A stretch of DNA of 5,564 nucleotides from Pseudomonadota bacterium. Lineage in GTDB: Bacteria > Pseudomonadota > Alphaproteobacteria > Rhizobiales > Xanthobacteraceae. The notes below the pieces were generated by a model. That model ran no database searches, was not told where the DNA came from, and was given only the letters and a program-made list of their open reading frames with translations. Shown in pieces: positions 1-4,600 of the stretch (position 1 is its first letter; the number at the start of each line of letters is the position of its first letter). The stretch spans positions 1 through 5,564 of the forward strand of contig JAEZEY010000028.1 in the NCBI GenBank assembly GCA_023432845.1. Reading direction: 5' to 3'. A program made the translations under genes and the position numbers.

Positions 1-647
1 TTGACGCCGAAGCCGACCGCGACCGGCAGCTTGGTGTGCTTCTTGATGCGCTGCACGGCCGCCGACACCTTGGCCGCATCCGGCGCGGCCGAGCCGGTGA
101 TGCCGGTGATCGACACGTAATAGACAAAGCCCGACGTGTTGTTGAGCACCGCCGGCAGGCGCTTGTCATCGGTGGTCGGCGTCGCGAGACGAATGAAGTT
201 GAGCCCCGCCTTCAGCGCCGGCAGGCACAGTTCCTCGTCTTCCTCGGGCGGCAGATCGACGACAATGAGGCCGTCGACGCCCGCCTCTTTCGCATCGACG
301 AGAAATTTGTCGACGCCATAGATGTAGATCGGATTGTAGTAACCCATCAGCACGATCGGCGTCTTGGCCTCGTCCTTGCGGAAGTCGCGTACCATCTGCA
401 GCGTCTTCCTGAGCGTCTGGCCGCCCTTCAGCGCACGCACGCCGGCGGCCTGGATCGACGGACCGTCCGCCATCGGATCGGTGAAAGGCATGCCGAGCTC
501 GATCACGTCGGCGCCGGCCTTCGGCAGCGCCTTGATGATGGCCATCGACGTCTCGTAATCCGGATCGCCCGACATGACGAAGGTCACGAGCGCGGCGCGG
601 CCTTCGCTCTTGAGGTCGGCGAAACGCTGTTCGATGCGGGTGGTCAT
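1..647 (-). CDS. trpA: Tryptophan synthase alpha subunit, 3' end cut by window edge
   Basis: This gene encodes the alpha subunit of tryptophan synthase, which cleaves indole-3-glycerol phosphate to indole and glyceraldehyde-3-phosphate and passes indole through a tunnel to TrpB. The reading frame starts MTTRIEQRFADLKSEGR and stays open to the left edge. It gives 215 complete codons of a protein usually about 265-280 residues long, so roughly the last 55-65 residues are missing. Visible family marks are ELGMPFTDPMADGPSIQ with the catalytic acids Glu50 and Asp61 (Glu49/Asp60 in the Salmonella enzyme), MGYYNPIY around 101-108, the substrate-loop region GFVYYVSITGITG at 173-185, and the phosphate-binding VGFGV at 211-215, just before the cut. 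Its ATG overlaps the trpB stop (ATGA, 644-647), implying coupled translation. A GGAG lies 11 bases upstream, inside trpB. No stop or frameshift is seen. The identification is certain; only the 3' end is unknown. Confidence 0.97.
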   Translation of the reverse strand, partial: MTTRIEQRFADLKSEGRAALVTFVMSGDPDYETSMAIIKALPKAGADVIELGMPFTDPMADGPSIQAAGVRALKGGQTLRKTLQMVRDFRKDEAKTPIVLMGYYNPIYIYGVDKFLVDAKEAGVDGLIVVDLPPEEDEELCLPALKAGLNFIRLATPTTDDKRLPAVLNNTSGFVYYVSITGITGSAAPDAAKVSAAVQRIKKHTKLPVAVGFGV

Positions 648-1864
648 TTCTTGTGCGTCTCCAGCCAGGCCTGCACGCTGGCAAGGTCCTTGTCGCCGCG
701 GCCGGAAAGGTTGACCACCATCAGGTGATCCTTCGGCAGCTTCGGCGCCATTTCGAACACCCGCGCCAGCGCATGCGCCGGCTCCAGCGCCGGAATGATG
801 CCCTCGAGCTGAGAGCACAACTGGAACGCGGCCACCGCTTCCTCGTCGGTCGCCGACAAGAACTTCAGGCGGCCCATGTCGTTGAGCCAGGAGTGTTCGG
901 GGCCGATGCCGGGGTAATCGAGGCCGGCGGAAATCGAATGCGCCTCGATGATCTGGCCATCATCATCCATCAGCAGATAGGTGCGATTGCCGTGCAGCAC
1001 GCCCGGGCGGCCGCCGGTGACAGACGCCGCGTGCTGGCCCGACGGAATGCCGTGACCAGCCGCCTCGACGCCGTAGATTTCGACCGAGCGATCATCGAGG
1101 AAGGGATGAAAAAGCCCCATGGCATTGGAGCCGCCGCCGATACAGGCGATGAGCGAATCCGGCAGACGGCCCTCGAGCTCCATCATCTGCGCGCGGGTTT
1201 CGTTGCCGATGATGCACTGGAAGTCGCGCACCATCGCCGGATAGGGATGCGGGCCGGCCACCGTGCCGATGCAGTAGAACGTGTCGCTGACATTGGTGAC
1301 CCAGTCGCGCAGCGCCTCGTTCATCGCATCCTTGAGCGTGCTCGAACCGGACGTGACGGGGCGCACTTCGGCGCCCAGCATCTTCATGCGCAGCACGTTG
1401 GGCTGCTGCCGCTCGACGTCCACCGCACCCATATAGACGATGCAGGGCAGACCGAACTTGGCGCACAGGGTTGCCGTGGCAACACCATGCATGCCGGCGC
1501 CGGTCTCGGCGATGATGCGCTTCTTGCCCATGCGCTGCGCCAGCATGATCTGGCCGGTGACATTGTTCACCTTGTGCGCGCCGGTATGATTGAGGTCTTC
1601 GCGCTTGAAGTAGATCTTCGCACCGCCGAATTTCTTCGTCAGCCGTTCGGCGAAATACAAAGGCGACGGCCGGCCGACATAATGCGACAGGTAGGAGTCC
1701 ATCTCCTTCTGGAACGCCGGATCGGCCTTGGCCTCGTTATAGGCCTTCTCCAGATCGAGGATCAGCGGCATCAGGGTCTCGGCGACGAAGCGGCCGCCAT
1801 AGATGCCGAAGTGGCCGCGCTCGTCGGGCCCGGTGCGGAAGGAATTGGGTTGCTGGATGGTCAT
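644..1864 (-). CDS. trpB: Tryptophan synthase beta subunit
   Basis: TrpB is the pyridoxal-phosphate subunit of the cytoplasmic alpha2-beta2 tryptophan synthase; it condenses indole with L-serine to give tryptophan. The protein has 406 residues, a normal length for the TrpB1 type. The cofactor lysine is Lys98 in NHTGAHKVNN (Lys87 in Salmonella). Glu120 in AETGAGMHG corresponds to the catalytic Glu109. The PLP phosphate loop GGGSNA lies at 243-248, HSISAGLDYPGIGPEHSWL at 309-327, EGIIPALE at 354-361, and the C-terminal SGRGDKD at 387-393. Salmonella has Gln where this protein has Met125. The start is supported by the N-terminal family pattern GHFGIYGGRFVAETLMP and by an AGGTGA ribosome binding site four bases upstream, inside trpF. 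The gene overlaps trpF and trpA by four bases each (ATGA), so it is the middle gene of a tightly coupled trpFBA unit. Confidence 0.99.
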   Translation of the reverse strand: MTIQQPNSFRTGPDERGHFGIYGGRFVAETLMPLILDLEKAYNEAKADPAFQKEMDSYLSHYVGRPSPLYFAERLTKKFGGAKIYFKREDLNHTGAHKVNNVTGQIMLAQRMGKKRIIAETGAGMHGVATATLCAKFGLPCIVYMGAVDVERQQPNVLRMKMLGAEVRPVTSGSSTLKDAMNEALRDWVTNVSDTFYCIGTVAGPHPYPAMVRDFQCIIGNETRAQMMELEGRLPDSLIACIGGGSNAMGLFHPFLDDRSVEIYGVEAAGHGIPSGQHAASVTGGRPGVLHGNRTYLLMDDDGQIIEAHSISAGLDYPGIGPEHSWLNDMGRLKFLSATDEEAVAAFQLCSQLEGIIPALEPAHALARVFEMAPKLPKDHLMVVNLSGRGDKDLASVQAWLETHKK

Positions 1865-2529
1865 GCACTCACCTTTTCGAGCGCGGCATCGGCCGCGCGC
1901 GCCGCACGAATGAAGGCGCGAATTCTGTCGGGGTCTTTCTCGCCCGGCGCACGCTCGACGCCGGACGACACATCGACACCCGGCGCGCGCGTGATGCGCA
2001 AGGCGTCGGCGACGTTATTGGCGTCGAGGCCGCCGGACAGCATGTAGGGTACGCCGATCTTGAGGCCGGCGAGCAGTGTCCAGTCGAAGGTCTTGCCCAG
2101 GCCGCCCGGCCGCGTTGCATCCTGCGGCGCGCGGGCATCGAACAGCAAGCGGTCGGCGGCCTTGGCATATTCGTGAATCGGCGACAGATCGGCGCGGGTC
2201 GCAACCGGCAGCGCCTTCATCACCGGCAGGCCGAAGCGCGAGCGCACCACGGCGACGCGTTCGGGTGTCTCGCTGCCGTGGAGTTGCAGCATGTCGGGTT
2301 TGAGCGCGGCGACAATGGCGGCGATGGCGTCGTTCGACGCATCGACCGTCAGCGCCACTTTCTGCACGCGGCCCTGCGCGCGGGCGCCGAGCAGGCGCGC
2401 CGCCTCGAGGCCGAGCGAGCGCGGGCTCGGCGGAAAAAACACGAAACCGGCCTGATCGGCGCCGGATTCGATCGCCACATCAAGGGTTTCGGGGGTGCGC
2501 AGACCGCAGATTTTGATCGTCAGTGCCAT
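1861..2529 (-). CDS. trpF: Phosphoribosylanthranilate isomerase
   Basis: TrpF catalyses the Amadori rearrangement of N-(5-phosphoribosyl)anthranilate to 1-(o-carboxyphenylamino)-1-deoxyribulose-5-phosphate in tryptophan synthesis, as a cytoplasmic single-domain TIM barrel. The chosen ATG gives 222 residues beginning MALTIKICGL, typical for the family. Cys8 in KICGL is the expected general base and Asp131 in LLFDARAP the general acid. Other marks are GFVFFPPSPRS at 28-38, LQLHGSE at 81-87, GGLGKTFDW at 142-150, the phosphate-binding LSGGLDANNV at 164-173, and VDVSSGVE at 185-192. The frame stays open upstream to 2820, but that 97-codon extension overlaps the lapA coding end, is rich in Arg, Pro and Ala, and precedes the conserved first beta strand, so it is rejected. 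The ribosome binding site is weak (only GAG directly before the ATG), which leaves the start a little less certain than the function. The stop overlaps the trpB start. Confidence 0.97.
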   Translation of the reverse strand: MALTIKICGLRTPETLDVAIESGADQAGFVFFPPSPRSLGLEAARLLGARAQGRVQKVALTVDASNDAIAAIVAALKPDMLQLHGSETPERVAVVRSRFGLPVMKALPVATRADLSPIHEYAKAADRLLFDARAPQDATRPGGLGKTFDWTLLAGLKIGVPYMLSGGLDANNVADALRITRAPGVDVSSGVERAPGEKDPDRIRAFIRAARAADAALEKVSA

Positions 2530-2584
2530 CTCGGAGCGGGGTTCTACAGGCTTATAACCGCGTCGTCCAAGGGCTTGGCGTGGC

Positions 2585-2998
2585 TCAGGCTGCCCCCGGA
2601 GGGGCGAGTGCCGGGGCCTCGGTGCGCCGGGTCTCCAGGCCTTTAGCGACCTCGCGGGCTGCCGCCTCGGCGGAAGCGGCGCGCTGGGTCTCGGTGACCA
2701 AGCGTTCGCGGGCGGCGGACAGCTCCTGCAGCAACCGGCGGTTCTCGCCATCGAGCCGGCGCGCCACGCGTCGCCACTTGGCCTGGCGCAGCCAAGCCGC
2801 TGCACCGCCGACGATGACACCGAGGATGACCAGAATGAAGATCAGGACGAACAGCGGTACCGTCGCGACATAGGCCGGGTTCGCCGACGAGAACGGGTCG
2901 AATGTCACGGTCACGGCATGCCTATTCGCCACCGCAAAGGCGATGATTAGTGCCGCCAGCGGCAGAACGACGACGAAAATGGCGATCTTGCGGAGCAT
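2585..2998 (-). CDS. lapA: LapA-domain (DUF1049) small inner-membrane protein
   Basis: The 137-residue protein has the layout of the LapA (DUF1049) family. A first transmembrane helix spans about 5-24, followed by the family pattern VANRHAVTVTFDPF at 22-35 and a short periplasmic stretch. A second helix lies at about 47-69 (VPLFVLIFILVILGVIVGG), then a basic segment (WLRQAKWRRVARR) that should sit in the cytoplasm. Residues 82-123 form a charged, Ala/Glu/Arg-rich stretch likely to be a coiled coil, and the tail is rich in Pro and Ala. In E. coli, LapA works with LapB/YciM and FtsH in controlling lipopolysaccharide synthesis; whether this homologue does so is inference, and no lapB is visible here. 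The ATG at 2998 is preceded by AAGGG five bases upstream. It lies between ihfB (154-bp gap) and trpF (55-bp gap) on the same strand and may be cotranscribed with the trp genes. The family call is good; the symbol is by domain only. Confidence 0.85.
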   Translation of the reverse strand: MLRKIAIFVVVLPLAALIIAFAVANRHAVTVTFDPFSSANPAYVATVPLFVLIFILVILGVIVGGAAAWLRQAKWRRVARRLDGENRRLLQELSAARERLVTETQRAASAEAAAREVAKGLETRRTEAPALAPPGAA

Positions 2999-3043
2999 GG
3001 CGACCCTTATAACGCAAGATTGGAGCGTTTGTCGCGGACAAGC

Positions 3044-3079
3044 CCGATCTGGCCATCCGGCTCAGGACGTCAAGATCGG
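3044..3079. repeat. Inverted repeat CCGATCT/AGATCGG with 22-base spacer
   Basis: CCGATCT at 3044-3050 is the exact reverse complement of AGATCGG at 3073-3079, leaving 22 bases between. It lies 46-81 bases upstream of the lapA start. It could form a stem-loop in the lapA leader or mark a dimeric protein site. A 7-base match at this distance can arise by chance in a short GC-rich gap, so the functional reading is weak. Confidence 0.35.
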
Positions 3080-3082
3080 TGC

Positions 3083-3114
3083 GCCCTCAAGAGAGGGCCG
3101 GGACAAGCCCGGCC
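3083..3114. repeat. Two overlapping, mutually exclusive hairpins before lapA
   Basis: GGCCGGG (3096-3102) pairs with CCCGGCC (3108-3114) across the loop ACAAG to make a perfect 7-bp GC stem. GCCCTC (3083-3088) pairs with GAGGGC (3093-3098) across AAGA to make a 6-bp stem. The two share bases 3096-3098, so only one can form fully at a time. On the minus-strand transcript neither is followed by a U run, so this is not a standard terminator. It may protect the ihfB 3' end or be a passive REP-like element; either role is inference. Confidence 0.55.
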
Positions 3115-3152
3115 ATGACGATCATGTTCCGCACTTAAAAACGAAAACGCCC

Positions 3153-3470
3153 TCAAACCACGTCGTCATCAGGAATGGCGGCGCCGCCCTCGGTCTTGTT
3201 GAGGCGCTCGCGCATTTCCTTGCCGGTCTTGAAGAACGGTACCGACTTCTGCTCGACCGAAACATGGGCCCCGGTGCGCGGGTTGCGGCCGGTGCGGGCC
3301 GGCCGGTGCTTGACCGAAAAGGCGCCAAAACCGCGCAATTCGACACGATCGCCCTGCGCCATGGCGCTGGTGATCTCGTTGAGGATGGCGTTGACGATGT
3401 TCTCGACGTCGCGCTGATAGAGATGGGGATTCTGGGCCGCGATGCGTTGCACCAGCTCCGATTTGATCAT
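3153..3470 (-). CDS. ihfB: Integration host factor subunit beta
   Basis: IhfB pairs with IhfA to form the nucleoid protein that binds specific sites in the DNA minor groove and bends DNA sharply, serving transcription, replication and recombination. The 105-residue product starts MIKSELVQRIAAQNPHLYQRDVENIVNAIL, the usual alphaproteobacterial IHF-beta opening. It carries the beta-strand core VELRGFGAFSV (43-53) and the DNA-intercalating arm GRNPRTG (61-67) with Pro64 at its tip, followed by the helix KTGKEMRERLNK. An in-frame GTG seven codons upstream (3491) is possible, but MIKSEL is the normal family start and GAGG lies eight bases before its ATG, so the ATG is preferred. After the conserved helix comes an 11-12 residue tail ending DDDVV that E. 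coli IhfB (94 residues) lacks. The gene begins 25 bp after sppA, so the two are probably cotranscribed. The HU alternative is unlikely given the sequence and its place near rpsA. Confidence 0.96.
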   Translation of the reverse strand: MIKSELVQRIAAQNPHLYQRDVENIVNAILNEITSAMAQGDRVELRGFGAFSVKHRPARTGRNPRTGAHVSVEQKSVPFFKTGKEMRERLNKTEGGAAIPDDDVV

Positions 3471-3478
3471 GGACGCCG

Positions 3479-3488
3479 CCTCTACCTT
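3479..3488 (-). promoter_or_regulatory. Ribosome binding site deciding the ihfB start
   Basis: On the minus strand the stretch AAGGTAGAGG lies just upstream of the ATG at 3470, with GAGG eight bases from it. This supports initiation at MIKSEL. The alternative GTG at 3491 lies upstream of this purine-rich block and has no comparable Shine-Dalgarno sequence of its own. The site sits in the 25-bp gap after the sppA stop. Confidence 0.65.
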
Positions 3489-3495
3489 CACTATG

Positions 3496-4470
3496 TCAAT
3501 TGGCAGGCGAAGGGTGCCAAAGCGCTAAGAGCCCGTCAAGATTGAGTCTTTCGACCGCGGCGACGCCGCTCCAGGTCGCCACCCGCTGGGCCAGGCCGGA
3601 CAGGCCAGCCATCTCGAAGCCGAGGGCGGCAACGTGGAGGAAAGACAGTTCCCGGAACCGCGGCTCCAGCGAGTAATCCCTCACCGGGGTCGTGGCCGGG
3701 ATCTTCTTTTCCTTCTCCAGCCAGGCCAGCGCCGTTTTCTCATTGCCGAGCTGATCCACCAGCCTGAGCGGCACGCTCTGACGGCCGGTGAACACCCGTC
3801 CATCCGCGACCTTGGTCAGTTCGTCGTCATTCAGCTTGCGGCGCTCCTTCACCAGCCCTTTGAACCAGGCAAAGGAGTCGAGCACGATCGCTTCGATGGC
3901 AGCACGGGCCTCCGGGCTGGTCGGCTCGAAGCTGTTCGGCGCAGCCTTCAGCGGCGACGATTTTACCTCCTCGACCTTGATGCCAAGCGTCTTCAGCACC
4001 TCGGTGAAGTTCGGATACTGGAACAGGACGCCGATCGAGCCCACCAGCGACGTGTCGTGGGCGATGATGTGGTCGGAGGCGAGCGCGGCGATATAGGCAC
4101 CTGAGGCCGCCAGCCCGTCGACCACCACGACCATCGGCTTCTTCGACTGCAGCGTCCGCAGCGCGTCATAGAGTTGCTCGGCGCCGGCCGTGGTGCCGCC
4201 CGGCGAGTCGAGATGGACGATGACCGCCCTGGCGCGTGACTTGCCGAGCCGCTCCAGCGCGTCGACGCGAGCCTGGTTGCCGCGGATCAGACCCTGAATC
4301 TTGACACGGGCGATCGAGGCCTCGCCCGGCGTGATGCCGCTGCCTGGCATCACCATGGCGGCGCCGATCCCGACCGCGATGAGCACGATCAGTAGCGCGG
4401 CGACGCGCCAGAAGGTCAGTTTGCGCCGCAGCCGGCGGCGATCGACGATGGCATCGGCATCGAGCGACAT
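3496..4470 (-). CDS. sppA: Signal peptide peptidase SppA, short (36K) S49 type
   Basis: SppA is a membrane-anchored serine/lysine protease of family S49 that degrades remnant signal peptides in the periplasm after secretion. The 324-residue product has a basic cytoplasmic N-terminus (RRRLRRK, 11-17) and one signal-anchor helix at about 22-42. The S49 domain begins near 52 (IARVKIQGLI) and includes VHLDSPGGTTAG (85-96). The nucleophile is Ser123 in GLAASGAY and the general base is Lys175 in SSPLKAAP. Their 52-residue spacing matches that of Bacillus subtilis SppA (Ser147/Lys199). GSIGVLFQYPNF (144-155) and ADGRVFTGRQ (222-231) are further family marks. The length fits the single-domain type, not the doubled 67K E. 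coli enzyme. The ATG has a good AAGGA six bases upstream. The gene follows the rpsA terminator and precedes ihfB by 25 bp. No convincing promoter was found in the 61 bp between terminator and ATG, so expression may depend on readthrough from rpsA or on a promoter I cannot recognise. Confidence 0.95.
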   Translation of the reverse strand: MSLDADAIVDRRRLRRKLTFWRVAALLIVLIAVGIGAAMVMPGSGITPGEASIARVKIQGLIRGNQARVDALERLGKSRARAVIVHLDSPGGTTAGAEQLYDALRTLQSKKPMVVVVDGLAASGAYIAALASDHIIAHDTSLVGSIGVLFQYPNFTEVLKTLGIKVEEVKSSPLKAAPNSFEPTSPEARAAIEAIVLDSFAWFKGLVKERRKLNDDELTKVADGRVFTGRQSVPLRLVDQLGNEKTALAWLEKEKKIPATTPVRDYSLEPRFRELSFLHVAALGFEMAGLSGLAQRVATWSGVAAVERLNLDGLLALWHPSPAN

Positions 4471-4476
4471 CGGAGA

Positions 4477-4481
4477 TCCTT
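4477..4481 (-). promoter_or_regulatory. Shine-Dalgarno site of sppA
   Basis: AAGGA on the minus strand, six bases from the ATG at 4470, is a near-ideal match to the anti-Shine-Dalgarno sequence. It fixes the sppA start and argues against reading the overlapping TATAAG as a -10 box, because a transcript starting from that box would lose this site. Confidence 0.75.
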
Positions 4482-4531
4482 ATATCAGGCCCAGCCCGCC
4501 GCCCTTTTACCTGACGGATCGGTGGCCCGCC

Positions 4532-4564
4532 AAAGAAAAACCCCGGAGCTTTCGCCCCGGGGTT
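4532..4564 (-). terminator. Intrinsic terminator of rpsA
   Basis: In the minus-strand transcript, 36 bases after the rpsA stop, AACCCCGGGGC and GCUCCGGGGUU form an 11-bp stem (4554-4564 with 4539-4549). The stem includes one G-U wobble and is closed by a GAAA tetraloop (4550-4553). A U-rich run follows (UUUCUUU side, 4532-4538). The GC-rich stem, stable GNRA loop and U tract together make a textbook Rho-independent terminator. It separates rpsA from sppA, though some readthrough is possible because the U run is broken by one C. Confidence 0.93.
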
Positions 4565-4600
4565 CGATGGTTGACGGCCGGTAACCGGCCGACGCCGGTT

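Larger units (their letters stand above)
3036..3120. repeat. Two direct copies of a REP-like motif (GGACAAGCCCG)
   Basis: Within the ihfB-lapA gap the 11-mer GGACAAGCCCG occurs at 3036-3046 and again at 3101-3111, in the same orientation and 65 bases apart. The second copy continues directly into GCCATGACG and is palindromic. The first is degenerate: ATCT separates CCCG from GGCCATCC. From memory, motifs of the form GGGACAAGCCCGGCCATGACG are very common between genes in Bradyrhizobium and relatives, often mistranslated as GRDKPGHD peptides. That makes this a family of dispersed palindromic repeats. No transposase is nearby. Confidence 0.6.

Noticed and set aside
36..728. A 230-codon open frame on the plus strand, opposite trpA
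   Set aside because: It is antisense to trpA, which has all its catalytic motifs. The product is Arg/His/Asp-rich with no family marks, typical of a GC-rich shadow frame.
653..2047. A 464-codon open frame on the plus strand, opposite trpB and the end of trpF
   Set aside because: It is antisense to two certain genes. Its product is a low-complexity mix of Arg, His, Ala, Asp and Leu with no recognisable domain, as expected from the mirrored codon bias of GC-rich genes.
2551..2584. Promoter for trpF using TATAAG in the lapA-trpF gap
   Set aside because: No -35-like hexamer lies 16-18 bases upstream of TATAAG; the nearby TTGGAC is only about 11 bases away.
2530..2820. A 97-codon N-terminal extension of TrpF
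   Set aside because: It runs through the coding end of lapA in another frame, its residues are Arg/Pro/Ala-rich and unstructured, and KICGL is normally within the first dozen residues of TrpF.
3045..3073. Promoter for lapA with -35 TTGACG (3068-3073)
   Set aside because: The -35 is a good match, but at a 17-base spacing the -10 position reads AGATCG, which does not resemble TATAAT; shifting by one base does not help.
3134..3152. T-rich run (GTTTTCGTTTTT on the minus strand) just after the ihfB stop as an intrinsic terminator
   Set aside because: No stable GC stem precedes the run. The good hairpins lie after it in the direction of transcription and have no U run of their own.
3471..3491. 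A GTG start seven codons upstream for ihfB
   Set aside because: IHF-beta proteins of this group begin MIKSEL, and the GAGG ribosome binding site lies between the GTG and the ATG, so it can serve only the ATG.
3494..3500. TTGACA at the end of sppA as a -35 for ihfB
   Set aside because: There is no -10 at the right distance, and a start there would fall at or beyond the ihfB ATG.
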